DNA of 37,007 nt from Pseudomonadota bacterium (GTDB lineage Bacteria > Pseudomonadota > Alphaproteobacteria > Sphingomonadales > Sphingomonadaceae), in NCBI GenBank assembly GCA_021794525.1, contig JAJYQP010000032.1, positions 1 through 37,007 on the forward strand, read 5' to 3'. Below, piece by piece: positions 16,716 through 25,109 of the stretch (position 1 is its first letter; the number at the start of each line of letters is the position of its first letter). The notes beneath the pieces were generated by a model, which was not told the origin of the DNA, ran no database searches, and worked only from the letters and a program-made list of their open reading frames with translations. The translations under genes and the position numbers were made by a program.

Positions 16716-17504
16716 TCAAGGTTTTTGTTTCATACAGGCGCGTAGTCCTTCACGGAAGGTCGGGTAGCGCGGGGACCAGCCCGCCGCCCGCTTCAGTCGC
16801 CCGTTCGCCACCCTGCGGTTCTCGGCATAGAAGCCGCGCGCCATCGGGCCGAGGCCGGCCTCCTCCAGCGATTGCAGCGGGGGCGGGGCCGTCCCCAGCA
16901 GGCGCGCACCCAGTTCCACGACCGCGTTCTGACTCGCCGGCTCGTCGTCGGCGAGATTATACGCGCCCGGCGGCACCTCGGCGGCGATCGCGGCCGCGAC
17001 CCCGCCGGCGATATCCTCGACATGGATGCGGCTGAAGACCTGCTCGGGCAGGTCGATGCGATGGGCCCTGCCTTCGCGCAGCCGGTCGAGCACCGAGCGG
17101 CCCGGCCCGTAGATGCCGGGCAGGCGGAACACCCGCGCGCCCAGCGCCAGCCAGCGCGCATCCGCCTCCACCCGCGCGCCCCGCCGCCCGCCGCCGACCG
17201 GCGAACCCTCGTCCACCCACGCCCCGCCGGCATCGCCATAGACGCCGGTGGAGGACAGGTAGCCGAGCCATCTGCCGCCCAGAGCATCGCCGTAGCGGTC
17301 CCGCACCGGGTCGCCGTCATCGTCGGGCGGAACCGAGGACAGAACGTGGCTGGCCCGTGCCAGCGCGCCGTGCACGGCGTCCTCGTCGCTGAAATCGATG
17401 GTGCCGCCTCGGCCGGTGCCCGCGACCTGCCAGCCGCGGGCCGTCATCGCGATGGCGATGCGTTCCGCCGAATACCCAAGGCCGAAAATGAACAGGGCGC
17501 CCAT
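16716..17504 (-). CDS. Atypical SDR / NAD(P)-binding epimerase-like protein (YeeZ-like)
   Basis: A Rossmann-fold protein of 262 residues. The nucleotide motif is IFGLGYSAERIA (Gly near 8-12). YLSSTGVYGDAGG follows, and FSRIHVEDIAGGVAAAI and AYNLADDEPAS are typical of extended/atypical SDRs. The usual YxxxK pair is not complete, since Tyr is followed by GDAGG, so dehydrogenase activity is doubtful. The best guess is a YeeZ-like SDR of unknown substrate. ATG 17504 is preferred to a GTG at 17510. It converges on the EamA gene across an AT-rich 55-base gap and is divergent from pepN. Confidence 0.78.
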   Translation of the reverse strand: MGALFIFGLGYSAERIAIAMTARGWQVAGTGRGGTIDFSDEDAVHGALARASHVLSSVPPDDDGDPVRDRYGDALGGRWLGYLSSTGVYGDAGGAWVDEGSPVGGGRRGARVEADARWLALGARVFRLPGIYGPGRSVLDRLREGRAHRIDLPEQVFSRIHVEDIAGGVAAAIAAEVPPGAYNLADDEPASQNAVVELGARLLGTAPPPLQSLEEAGLGPMARGFYAENRRVANGRLKRAAGWSPRYPTFREGLRACMKQKP

Positions 17505-17555
17505 GCACACGTTCTACCCGCTGGACCTCATCGCGAAAGGCCCTAGATCGCCATC

Positions 17556-20219
17556 ATGGACATCGCCCGCACTCCCTCCACCCCCGACGGCAACCCCGAG
17601 ATGGCGGACGCTGCCGCCGCGCCCGCCGCCCCGGCCGAGATCTTCCGCAAGGACTACGCGCCGTTCCCCTGGACCGTGCCGAGCATCCACCTCGACTTCG
17701 CGCTTGGGCTGGAAGAGACTCTGGTCACGGCCACGCTCGAGGTTGCGCGCAATCCGAAAGGGGAGCCTTCGCCGACGATCCGGCTGAACGGGGACGGGCT
17801 CGACCTCGTCAGCCTCGCGGTCGACGCGATGGCTTGCGAGAGCCACACGATGGACGGCGAGGATCTTCTCGTCAGCCTGCCGGGCGAGGCGCATCGCCTG
17901 ACCATCGTGACCCGCGTGAAGCCCACCGAAAACAGCCAGCTCATGGGGCTCTATGCCTCGAACGGTATGCTCTGCACGCAATGCGAGGCGGAGGGCTTCC
18001 GGCGGATCACCTTCTTCCCGGATCGGCCCGATGTGCTCAGCACCTACACCGTGCGAATGGCGGGGCCGAAGGCGCAGTTCCCGGTGCTGCTGTCGAACGG
18101 CAACCGCACCGGCGCGGGCGAGGACGGCGAGGCGCACTGGGCCGAATGGCACGACCCCTGGCCCAAGCCGAGCTACCTCTTCGCGTTGGTCGCGGGCGAC
18201 CTCGTGGCGCGGCGCGACCGCTTCACGACCATGAGCGGCAAACCCGTCGATCTCGCGGTCTGGGTGCGTTCGGAGGACCTCGGGCGCACCGGGCACGCCA
18301 TGGAATCGCTCAAGAAATCGATGAAATGGGACGAGGAAGCGTTCGGGCGCGAATACGACCTCGGCGAGTTCCACGTCGTCGCGGTCAGCGATTTCAACAT
18401 GGGGGCGATGGAGAACAAGGGCCTCAACGTCTTCAACACCAAATACGTCCTCGCCGACCCGGAAACCGCGACCGACGGCGACTATGACGCCATCGAGGGC
18501 GTGATCGGGCACGAGTATTTTCACAACTGGTCGGGCAATCGCGTGACCTGCCGCGACTGGTTCCAGCTCAGCCTGAAGGAGGGCTTCACCGTGTTGCGCG
18601 ACCAGCTGTTCAGCCAGGACATGAACAGCGCTGCGGTCAAGCGGATCGAGGATGTCCGGGTGCTCAGGAGCGTGCAGTTCCCCGAGGATTCGGGCCCGCT
18701 CGCGCACCCGATCAGGCCCGAGAGCTTCCGCGAGATCAGCAACTTCTACACCGCCACCATCTACAACAAGGGCGCCGAGGTCATCCGCATGATGCGGACG
18801 CTTGCGAATTTCGGGGCCGGCCCTGAGCGCTTCCGCGCCGGCACCGACCTCTATTTCGACCGACACGACGGCGAGGCGGCGACCTGCGAGGATTTCGTCG
18901 CCGCGATCGAGGACGGGACGGGGCTCGACCTCGGGCAGTTCCGCCGCTGGTACGAGCAGGCCGGCACGCCGCAGGTCACTGCCCGGCTGGCGAGCGAGGG
19001 CGGGCGGGCGCGGCTCACCCTCTCGCAGACCACCCCGGCCACGCCCGGCCAGCCCGTCAAGCAGCCGGTGCCGATCCCGCTGCGCGTGGCGCTCCACGAT
19101 CGCGCCGCCAATGCGCTGGGCGAGGAGCAGCTGATCGTGCTCGACACGGCGGAGGGCAGTTTCGACCTCGGCCCGGCCGCGGCGCAGCCGGCGCTGTCGA
19201 TCAATCGCGGCTTTTCCGCGCCGGTGACGATCGAGCGCGCCGCGGACCGGGAGGAACTGGCTTTCCTCGCCCGCCACGACGACGATCCCTTCGCCCGCTA
19301 TGAGGCGATGCAGGAACTGGTCGTCGGCCACCTCGTCGCGGCTGCTGGCGGCGACCTCGCCGACGCGGCGAGGCGGGAGGGCGAATCCGCCATTGCCGAG
19401 GCCATCCGGGCCGTCGTGACCGATACCGGCCTCGACGATCTGATGCGCGGCGAGCTGATGCTGCTGCCGGGCACAGCCTATCTCATGGAAAAGGTCCTGC
19501 TGGCCGACCCCGGCGCGATTTTCGCGGCGCGGGAGGGGCTGAAGGCCGCGCTGGGGCGCAGTCTCGCGGCCGAGCTGGCAGCGCTCCACGATCGCGCCTC
19601 GGGCGTCCCGTTCGCGATGGACGCTGCCGCCAAGGGCGCGCGCAAGGTGAAGACGCTGGCGCTCTCGCTGATCGCCGCCTCCGACCCGGCGGCCGCAGCC
19701 GAGCGCGCGGCACAGCAGTATGACGCAGCCGACAACATGACCGACCGGCAGGGGGCACTGATGGTGCTGACCGGTCTGCCCGGCGCGAAGCGGACGGCGC
19801 GGCTGATCGATTTCTACAACCGCTTCGAGGGCAATGCGCTGGTCATCGACAAGTGGTTCGCGCTCCAGGCGAGCTCGCTCCATCCCGAGGTGCTGGCGCA
19901 TGTGAAGGCGCTGGCGCAGCATACCGACTTCACGCTCAGGAATCCCAACCGGGTGCGCTCGCTCTACATGGCCTTCGCGGGCACGCCGCAGGGCTTCCAT
20001 GCCGCGAGCGGGGAGGGCTATCGCCTTATCGCCGACCTCATCCTCGCGCTCGACCCGATGAACCCGCAGACCGCGGCTCGTTTCGTGCCGCTGTTGGGGC
20101 GCTGGCGGCGGATCGAGCCTGGCCGGGCGGCCATGATGAAGGCGGAGCTGGAGCGGATCGCTGCGGCCGGCCGGCTGAGCCGCGACACCTTCGAACAGGT
20201 CACGCGGTCCCTTGGCTGA
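17556..20219 (+). CDS. pepN: Aminopeptidase N
   Basis: Zinc M1-family aminopeptidase of 887 residues, the usual length for bacterial PepN, acting on peptides in the cytoplasm. GAMEN (near 283-287) recognises the substrate N-terminus. Zinc is bound by HEYFH (319-323) and the Glu in LSLKEGFTV 18 residues later. The N-terminal beta domain (YAPFPWTVPSIHLDF), the catalytic domain, an Ig-like domain after RWYEQAGTPQV and the long helical C-terminal domain are all present. The first 30 residues are Ala/Pro-rich, so a start at MADAAAAPA is possible. The pgeF start lies 12 bases after the stop. Confidence 0.96.
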   Translation: MDIARTPSTPDGNPEMADAAAAPAAPAEIFRKDYAPFPWTVPSIHLDFALGLEETLVTATLEVARNPKGEPSPTIRLNGDGLDLVSLAVDAMACESHTMDGEDLLVSLPGEAHRLTIVTRVKPTENSQLMGLYASNGMLCTQCEAEGFRRITFFPDRPDVLSTYTVRMAGPKAQFPVLLSNGNRTGAGEDGEAHWAEWHDPWPKPSYLFALVAGDLVARRDRFTTMSGKPVDLAVWVRSEDLGRTGHAMESLKKSMKWDEEAFGREYDLGEFHVVAVSDFNMGAMENKGLNVFNTKYVLADPETATDGDYDAIEGVIGHEYFHNWSGNRVTCRDWFQLSLKEGFTVLRDQLFSQDMNSAAVKRIEDVRVLRSVQFPEDSGPLAHPIRPESFREISNFYTATIYNKGAEVIRMMRTLANFGAGPERFRAGTDLYFDRHDGEAATCEDFVAAIEDGTGLDLGQFRRWYEQAGTPQVTARLASEGGRARLTLSQTTPATPGQPVKQPVPIPLRVALHDRAANALGEEQLIVLDTAEGSFDLGPAAAQPALSINRGFSAPVTIERAADREELAFLARHDDDPFARYEAMQELVVGHLVAAAGGDLADAARREGESAIAEAIRAVVTDTGLDDLMRGELMLLPGTAYLMEKVLLADPGAIFAAREGLKAALGRSLAAELAALHDRASGVPFAMDAAAKGARKVKTLALSLIAASDPAAAAERAAQQYDAADNMTDRQGALMVLTGLPGAKRTARLIDFYNRFEGNALVIDKWFALQASSLHPEVLAHVKALAQHTDFTLRNPNRVRSLYMAFAGTPQGFHAASGEGYRLIADLILALDPMNPQTAARFVPLLGRWRRIEPGRAAMMKAELERIAAAGRLSRDTFEQVTRSLG

Positions 20220-20231
20220 TCCGGCTTTCGG

Positions 20232-20888
20232 ATGATGCTGCAGGCTGCCAGCCTCGCTATCCTGCCGCACGGGTTTTCGACCCGCGTCGGCCCTGACACG
20301 CAGGCGCTGCTCCCCGGCGCGCCGCTGGTGCTGGCGCGGCAGGTCCATTCCGCGGACGTCGTGGCCGTGATGGCGCCATGGGACGGCGATCCGCCCGAGG
20401 CCGACGCGCTGGTGACCGCGCAGGGCGGCCTCTTGATCGGGATCGTGACCGCCGATTGCGCACCTGTGCTGTTCGCCGACAGGGTCGCGGGTGTGATCGG
20501 CGCGGCGCATGCCGGCTGGCGCGGCGCGTTGGGCGGCGTGCTCGAGAACACTGTTGCCGCGATGGTGGGGCTGGGCGCCCGACCCGATCGGATCGTCGCT
20601 GCCATCGGCCCCACCATCGCGCAATCGAGCTACGAGGTCGATGCCGCGATGCATGACCGTTTCACGCCCGATGCAGACCGCTTCTTCGCGCCCGGAAGGG
20701 AGGGTCGCTGGCAGTTCGACCTGCCGGGTTTCGTCGCCTCGCGGCTGCGCGCCGCCGGGGTCGGTGTGGTCGAGGATCTGGGCGAAGACACTTACGCTCA
20801 AGCCGAGCGGTTCTACTCGTTCCGCCGGGCCACCCATCGCGGCGAGGCCACCGGCGGTCGTCAAACCAGCGTCATCGGCCTCCCCTGA
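20232..20888 (+). CDS. pgeF: Peptidoglycan-editing factor PgeF / YfiH-type purine nucleoside phosphorylase
   Basis: Single-domain multicopper-oxidase-like (YfiH/DUF152) enzyme of 218 residues. Family members phosphorolyse or deaminate purine nucleosides, and E. coli PgeF removes misincorporated amino acids from peptidoglycan precursors. The three zinc/active-site residues are His39 (RQVHS), Cys76 (VTADCAPV) and His93 (AAHAGWRG). SYEVDAAM and YSFRRATHRGEATGGR are further family marks. A second ATG lies one codon in. It is probably co-transcribed with pepN. A perfect hairpin directly follows the stop. Confidence 0.92.
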   Translation: MMLQAASLAILPHGFSTRVGPDTQALLPGAPLVLARQVHSADVVAVMAPWDGDPPEADALVTAQGGLLIGIVTADCAPVLFADRVAGVIGAAHAGWRGALGGVLENTVAAMVGLGARPDRIVAAIGPTIAQSSYEVDAAMHDRFTPDADRFFAPGREGRWQFDLPGFVASRLRAAGVGVVEDLGEDTYAQAERFYSFRRATHRGEATGGRQTSVIGLP

Positions 20889-20909
20889 CCCTTGCGCGCC
20901 GCGCAAGGG
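20889..20909 (+). terminator. Perfect 10-bp inverted repeat after pgeF
   Basis: CCCTTGCGCG (20889-20898) and CGCGCAAGGG (20900-20909) begin at the first base after the pgeF TGA. The stem is very stable but only AAAGCG follows, so it is a hairpin without a U-tract. It may end the pepN-pgeF transcript or stabilise its 3' end. Confidence 0.5.
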
Positions 20910-20927
20910 AAAGCGCCAAAATCCCGG

Positions 20928-20956
20928 TTGGCAAGCTGGGGGCGAGCCGCTAGAGG
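20928..20956 (+). promoter_or_regulatory. Possible promoter of petABC
   Basis: TTGGCA (20928-20933) is a 5/6 match to the -35 box. A 17-base spacer leads to TAGAGG (20951-20956), a weak -10. The position, after the pgeF hairpin and 128 bases before petA, is suitable. Confidence 0.3.
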
Positions 20957-21008
20957 CCGCCGCAATACCCGGCTTCTGCGCCTGTGGGCCAGCCGCTCGG
21001 GCGGGGCT

Positions 21009-21058
21009 TCCGGGGCCCCGGACAACAGGGACTTCGCATCCCCGGCACTTCCTGCCGG
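21009..21058 (+). promoter_or_regulatory. Palindrome-rich leader of petABC
   Basis: Contains the perfect 14-bp palindrome TCCGGGGCCCCGGA (21009-21022) and a 6-bp hairpin CCGGCA (21042-21047) / TGCCGG (21053-21058), shortly before the petA ATG at 21085. Could be an operator or an mRNA leader structure; no known motif was recognised. Confidence 0.35.
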
Positions 21059-21084
21059 CGGGCGCCACATAAGGCAAAGGGCTG

Positions 21085-21666
21085 ATGGCAGACACTGCTG
21101 CGACCGCTGATACTTCGCTCGCTCACGATACCGCTCCCGAAACCGATGGCATGCGCCGGCGCGACTTTGTCAATGTCGCCGCGGTCAGCGCCGCGGGCGT
21201 GGGTGGCCTCGCCGTGCTTTATCCGCTGATCAGCCAGATGTCCCCGTCGCGCGACGTGCTGGCCGAGAGCTCGACCGAGCTGGACGTCTCGGCGATCCAG
21301 CCGGGCCAGGCCATCAAGGCAGTATTTCGCAAGCAGCCGCTGTTCGTCCGCCGCCTGACTCCGGCCGAGATCGCCGCCGCCAACGCGGTGCCGGTCGATT
21401 CGCTGCGCGACCCGCAGACCCTGGCCGAGCGGACCAAGGAAGGTCACGAGGACATGCTCATCACGATGGGCGTGTGCACCCACCTCGGCTGCGTGCCGCT
21501 TGGTGCCGGCGAGGGCGAGATCAAGGGCGAATTCGGCGGCTATTTCTGTCCCTGCCACGGCTCGTCCTACGACACCGCGGCGCGCATCCGGAAGGGCCCT
21601 GCGCCCAAGAACCTCGAGGTTCCCGATTACGAATTCACGTCCGACACCAAAGTCGTGGTCGGCTAA
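21085..21666 (+). CDS. petA: Ubiquinol-cytochrome c reductase Rieske iron-sulfur subunit
   Basis: The 2Fe-2S subunit of the cytochrome bc1 complex, taking electrons from ubiquinol at the Qo site. It has 193 residues. A Tat-type signal/anchor (RRRDFVNVAAVSAAGVGGL) covers about 24-48 and stays as the membrane anchor. Cluster ligands are Cys131 and His133 in CTHLGC and Cys155 and His158 in CPCHGSSYD; Cys136 and Cys157 form the conserved disulfide. AAAGGG precedes the ATG. It is the first gene of petA-petB-petC. Confidence 0.97.
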   Translation: MADTAATADTSLAHDTAPETDGMRRRDFVNVAAVSAAGVGGLAVLYPLISQMSPSRDVLAESSTELDVSAIQPGQAIKAVFRKQPLFVRRLTPAEIAAANAVPVDSLRDPQTLAERTKEGHEDMLITMGVCTHLGCVPLGAGEGEIKGEFGGYFCPCHGSSYDTAARIRKGPAPKNLEVPDYEFTSDTKVVVG

Positions 21667-21686
21667 GACGCTAGGATAGAGACGCG

Positions 21687-22985
21687 ATGAGCTTTCCCTG
21701 GGCCAAGGAATATCAGCCGACAAACGGGCTGACCAAGTTCCTCGACGAGAAGCTGCCCCTGCCGCGGCTGGTCTACAACGCGGTCGGCGCGGGCTATCCG
21801 GTGCCGCGCAATCTCAGCTATTTCTGGAATTTCGGCGTTCTGGCCGGATTCTTCCTGGTGCTGCAGATCGTCACCGGCGTGATCCTGGCGATGCATTACG
21901 CCGCCAACGCGCAGATCGCCTTCGCTTCGACCGAGCACATCATGCGTGACGTCAACTGGGGCTGGATGCTGCGCTACGCCCACGCCAACGGGGCGAGCTT
22001 CTTCTTCATCGTCGTCTACATCCACATCTTCCGCGGGCTGTTCTACAGTTCGTACAAGGCACCGCGCGAGATGATCTGGCTGCTGGGCGTGGTCATCTTC
22101 CTGCTGATGATGGCGACCGCCTTCATGGGCTACGTCCTGCCGTGGGGCCAGATGAGCTTCTGGGGTGCCAAGGTCATCACCGGCCTGTTCGGGGCGATCC
22201 CGCTCGTCGGCGAGCCAATCCAGATCTGGTTGCTCGGCGGCTTCGCGCCCGACAACGCCGCGCTCAACCGTTTCTTCTCGCTGCACTTCCTGCTGCCCTT
22301 CGTGATCGCGGGCGTCGTGATCCTGCACATCTGGGCACTGCACATTCCGGGCTCGTCGAACCCGACCGGGATCGAGGTGAAAAGCGAAAGCGATACCGTG
22401 CCCTTTCATCCGTACTATACGGCCAAGGACGGCTTCGGGCTGGGCGTAGCGCTGATCGCCTACTGCCTGCTGGTGTTCTTCCTGCCGAACTACCTCGGCC
22501 ATCCGGACAACTATATCGAGGCGAACCCGCTCTCGACGCCCGCGCACATCGTTCCCGAATGGTACTTCTGGCCGTTCTACGCGATCCTGCGTGCCTTCAC
22601 GGCGGATTTCCTGATCGTGCCTGCCAAGCTCATGGGCGTGCTGGCGATGTTCAGCGCCATCCTGATGTGGTTCTTCCTGCCCTGGCTCGACCGCAACCCG
22701 GTCCGCAGCGGCCACTATCGCCCGCTGTTCCGCAAGTTCTTCTGGTTCGGCCTCATCCCGGCGATGGCGGTGCTGTTCTATTGCGGCGGCGCGCCGGCCG
22801 AGGAACCCTACGTGATGCTCAGCCAGATCGCGACTGCCTACTACTTCCTGCACTTCCTCGTGATCCTGCCGATCGTCAGCTCGATCGAGAAGACCGAGCC
22901 CTTACCGACCTCGATCACCGCCGCCGTGCTCGGCAGCGACAAGGAAGTGGTCAAGGGCGAAGCCGCAGAGCCGGTCGCGGTCTGA
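21687..22985 (+). CDS. petB: Cytochrome b subunit of bc1 complex
   Basis: Membrane core of the bc1 complex, carrying hemes bL and bH and both quinone sites. At 432 residues it is an undivided mitochondrial-type cytochrome b with about eight membrane segments. Visible marks are [12 protein letters not shown] and [14 protein letters not shown] with heme-ligand histidines, [28 protein letters not shown] with the second histidine set, and the Qo-site [13 protein letters not shown]. It starts 20 bases after petA. A short charged tail after the last membrane segment is not conserved. Confidence 0.97.
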   Translation: MSFPWAKEYQPTNGLTKFLDEKLPLPRLVYNAVGAGYPVPRNLSYFWNFGVLAGFFLVLQIVTGVILAMHYAANAQIAFASTEHIMRDVNWGWMLRYAHANGASFFFIVVYIHIFRGLFYSSYKAPREMIWLLGVVIFLLMMATAFMGYVLPWGQMSFWGAKVITGLFGAIPLVGEPIQIWLLGGFAPDNAALNRFFSLHFLLPFVIAGVVILHIWALHIPGSSNPTGIEVKSESDTVPFHPYYTAKDGFGLGVALIAYCLLVFFLPNYLGHPDNYIEANPLSTPAHIVPEWYFWPFYAILRAFTADFLIVPAKLMGVLAMFSAILMWFFLPWLDRNPVRSGHYRPLFRKFFWFGLIPAMAVLFYCGGAPAEEPYVMLSQIATAYYFLHFLVILPIVSSIEKTEPLPTSITAAVLGSDKEVVKGEAAEPVAV

Positions 22986-23021
22986 CGGAACGAAGAACGA
23001 GAAACGGATAGAACGCTCACC

Positions 23022-23891
23022 ATGCGCCAGCTTGTCACTCCTCGCCTGATCGCCCTGTTCGTCGGGCTGTTCTTCGTCCTCGCCGTGCTGTGGGCCTTCG
23101 TGACCGGAGCCGGGACGGTCATCGGCCAAGGCTATCTCAAGGAAGCCAACGCCGAGCAAGAGTTCCACAAGCACCCGAACAAGTACGAGTTCGGCTTCAA
23201 CGGGCCGCTTGGAAAGTGGGACCAGCGCCAGCTCCAGCGCGGTCTCAAGGTCTATGACGAGGTCTGCGCAGCCTGCCACAGCCTCAAATATGTCGCCTTC
23301 CGCGATCTCGCTGCGCTCGGCCTGACCGAAGGACAGATCAAGGCCTATGCCGCGAAGAAGGTGGTGCCCGGAATCGACCCTGTCACCGGCGAGACCACCA
23401 CCCGGCCCGGCCTTCCGACCGACTATTTCCCCTCGCCCTATCCCAACGAGATTGCCGCCCGGGCGGCGAACAACAACGCTGTCCCGCCGGATCTCTCGCT
23501 CATCACCAAGGCGCGGCACGACGGCACGAATTACGTGGCCTCGCTGCTGACGGGCTTTCAGGAACAGCCGCCCGAACTGCTTAAGAAGTTCCCCGAAGCG
23601 AAGACGCCGGCGGGGCTGCACTACAACCCCTATTTCGCCAATCTCAACCTCGCGATGGCACCGCCGCTGACGACGTCGGGGCAGGTGACCTTCGACGACG
23701 GTTCACCGAGCGATGTCCAGAGCATGGCGAAGGACGTGGCCGCCTTCCTCACCTGGACCGCAGAGCCGAACCTGGTGAAGCGCCGCCAGACCGGCTGGGC
23801 CGTGATGGTGTTCCTGCTGTTCGCGACCGTGCTCGCCTATATGTCGAAGCAGCAGATCTGGTCGGCGGTGAAGCCGAAGACAAAGGATTGA
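23022..23891 (+). CDS. petC: Cytochrome c1 subunit of bc1 complex
   Basis: Passes electrons from the Rieske protein to soluble cytochrome c. The 289-residue protein begins with a hydrophobic signal (LIALFVGLFFVLAVLWAFV). Heme c is attached at Cys82 and Cys85 with axial His86 in CAACHS. The likely axial Met is in NLNLAMAPPL, near 211. A C-terminal membrane anchor (WAVMVFLLFATVLAYM) ends in a basic tail. It lies 36 bases behind petB. Its TGA overlaps the likely TTG start of apt. Confidence 0.96.
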   Translation: MRQLVTPRLIALFVGLFFVLAVLWAFVTGAGTVIGQGYLKEANAEQEFHKHPNKYEFGFNGPLGKWDQRQLQRGLKVYDEVCAACHSLKYVAFRDLAALGLTEGQIKAYAAKKVVPGIDPVTGETTTRPGLPTDYFPSPYPNEIAARAANNNAVPPDLSLITKARHDGTNYVASLLTGFQEQPPELLKKFPEAKTPAGLHYNPYFANLNLAMAPPLTTSGQVTFDDGSPSDVQSMAKDVAAFLTWTAEPNLVKRRQTGWAVMVFLLFATVLAYMSKQQIWSAVKPKTKD

Positions 23892-24451
23892 GGTCCTCTT
23901 CGGATTGGGGGCGCCTCGATCTCGAGGCGTTGAAGGCCAGGATACGCTCGGTGCCGGACTTCCCGGCGCCGGGCATTCTTTTTCGCGACATCACGACGCT
24001 CATATCCGATGGCCCCGCGCTGGCGGCGACGGTGAGCTGGCTCGCCGAGCGTGCGCGGGAGAACGGCGCCGAAGCGATCGCGGGCATGGAGGCTCGCGGC
24101 TTCATTTTCGGCGCAGCGGTGGCGGTCGAACTCGGGCTCGGTTTCGTGCCGGTGCGCAAGCCGGGCAAGCTGCCCGTGCCGACCATCGGCATCGATTATG
24201 CGCTCGAATATGGCGCGGATCGGATAGAGGTTGATCCCGGCGCTGTCGGTGACGGGCAGCGCGTGGTGCTGGTCGACGACCTGATCGCCACCGGCGGTAC
24301 CGCGACCGCGGCGGCGACCCTGCTGCGCCGTGCCGGGGCCGAGGTTACCCGGGCCGAGTTCGTGATCGACCTGCCGAACCTTAGCGGTACCCGCGCGCTC
24401 GCGGCGATCGGCGTCGAATCGCGGTCGCTGATGGATTTCCCCGGCCACTGA
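23888..24451 (+). CDS. apt: Adenine phosphoribosyltransferase
   Basis: Purine salvage: adenine plus PRPP to AMP, cytoplasmic. The 187-residue type I PRTase has RSVPDFPAPGILFRDIT (family N-terminus), EARGFIFGAAVA, the flexible-loop region GADRIEVD and the PRPP loop VVLVDDLIATGGTA. The start is TTG at 23888, overlapping the petC stop as TTGA; no ATG or GTG upstream of the conserved region is in frame, and AAAGGA lies just before it. Co-expression with the bc1 operon follows from the overlap. The start codon is less certain than the family. Confidence 0.92.
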   Translation: MRSSSDWGRLDLEALKARIRSVPDFPAPGILFRDITTLISDGPALAATVSWLAERARENGAEAIAGMEARGFIFGAAVAVELGLGFVPVRKPGKLPVPTIGIDYALEYGADRIEVDPGAVGDGQRVVLVDDLIATGGTATAAATLLRRAGAEVTRAEFVIDLPNLSGTRALAAIGVESRSLMDFPGH

Positions 24452-24516
24452 TCTGAACGCGGGCCAAGAACAGCGATTGACGAGCGCCGCATCGCGGTGG
24501 CATCTGCGCGGCACGG

Positions 24517-24590
24517 GCGGGTATAGCATAGTGGTAATGCACTAGCCTTCCAAGCTAGCTAGAGGGGTTCGATTCCCCTTACCCGCTCCA
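24517..24590 (+). tRNA. tRNA-Gly(TCC)
   Basis: Complete 74-base tRNA. The acceptor stem GCGGGTA pairs with TACCCGC (24580-24586), then discriminator T and encoded CCA. The anticodon arm is CTAGC-CTTCCAA-GCTAG with anticodon TCC (reads GGA/GGG). The T arm is GGGG-TTCGATT-CCCC. TTGACG (24477-24482) upstream could be its -35 box, though the -10 is weak. It marks the left border of the rearranged region. Confidence 0.97.
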
Positions 24591-24648
24591 TCTTCCAGAC
24601 ATACTCAGGAGCTTCAGGCCGGCCGGTTGCCCCCGGCGAGTCGGCTAA

Positions 24649-24676
24649 TTGACAGTCGAACGGGCGAGAACATAAA
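24649..24676 (+). promoter_or_regulatory. Sigma-70 promoter of the imuA relic
   Basis: A perfect -35 box TTGACA (24649-24654), 16-base spacer, and -10 CATAAA (24671-24676). The predicted start near 24683 leaves about 25 bases of leader to the ATG at 24708. The -10 is covered by the LexA box, the usual layout for SOS repression. Confidence 0.65.
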
Positions 24677-24682
24677 AGGAAC
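24668..24682 (+). promoter_or_regulatory. LexA box (alphaproteobacterial type)
   Basis: GAAC-ATAAAAG-GAAC is an exact match to the alphaproteobacterial direct-repeat LexA site (GTTC-N7-GTTC read on the other strand). It overlaps the -10 of the imuA promoter. A further palindrome GGAACAAAACTGTTCC (24678-24693) overlaps its right half and supplies an inverted third half-site. Confidence 0.8.
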
Positions 24683-24707
24683 AAAACTGTTCCGAGTCTC
24701 GCTACCG

Positions 24708-25106
24708 ATGTCCCGATCTACCCTTTCCGACCTCCGCGCAATTGTCCGCTCCATCGAATCGGATGCACCCGCCGATTCCAGGGTGCTGCCTTTCGGGATC
24801 GAGCGGATGGAGCGGGCGATCGCCGGGGGTGGCCTCAGGATCGACGGATTGCACGAGGTGGCAGGCGAGGGATCGGGATGGGGTGACGACAGCGCCGCCC
24901 TGCTGTTCATCGCCGGCATCGTCGCGCGGACGGCGGGGCAGGTGCTGTGGGTGCTGCGCTCGCGCGACCTGTTCGCGCCGGGGCTCTACCAGGCGGGGCT
25001 CGACCCGGCGCGAGTCATCTACGCCGAGGCGCGGAGCGATACCGAGGTGCTGGCCCTGCTCGAGGAAGGACTGCGTCATCGCGGGCTCGGCGCGGTGGTG
25101 GGCGAG
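24708..25106 (+). pseudogene. imuA: Truncated imuA (SOS mutasome accessory protein), 3' part lost
   Basis: ImuA is the RecA-like accessory protein of the imuA-imuB-dnaE2 translesion cassette. The first ~133 residues are well preserved, from MSRSTLSDLRAIVRSIES through LPFGIERMERAIAGGGL, GLHEVAGEGSGW, VARTAGQVLWVLRSRDLFAP and LLEEGLRHRGLGAVVGE. After about 25106 the similarity stops and the frame runs on through the antisense of a dnaE2 fragment, giving unrelated Ser/Arg-rich residues to 25481. The normal protein would be considerably longer. imuB does not follow. The start at 24708 lies downstream of the promoter; an upstream in-frame start at 24627 would lie before it. Promoter and LexA box are intact, so the fragment may still be transcribed. 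Confidence 0.8.
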
Positions 25107-25109
25107 GCG

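Noticed and set aside
17514..21095. A 1193-codon open frame on the minus strand, antisense to pepN and pgeF
   Set aside because: It is the mirror of high-GC codon use. The product is low-complexity Arg/Gly/Ala/His-rich without domains, while the plus strand carries two proteins with full catalytic motifs.
24627..24707. Upstream in-frame start for imuA
   Set aside because: It would lie before the TTGACA/LexA promoter; the ATG at 24708 is the first after the predicted transcript start.
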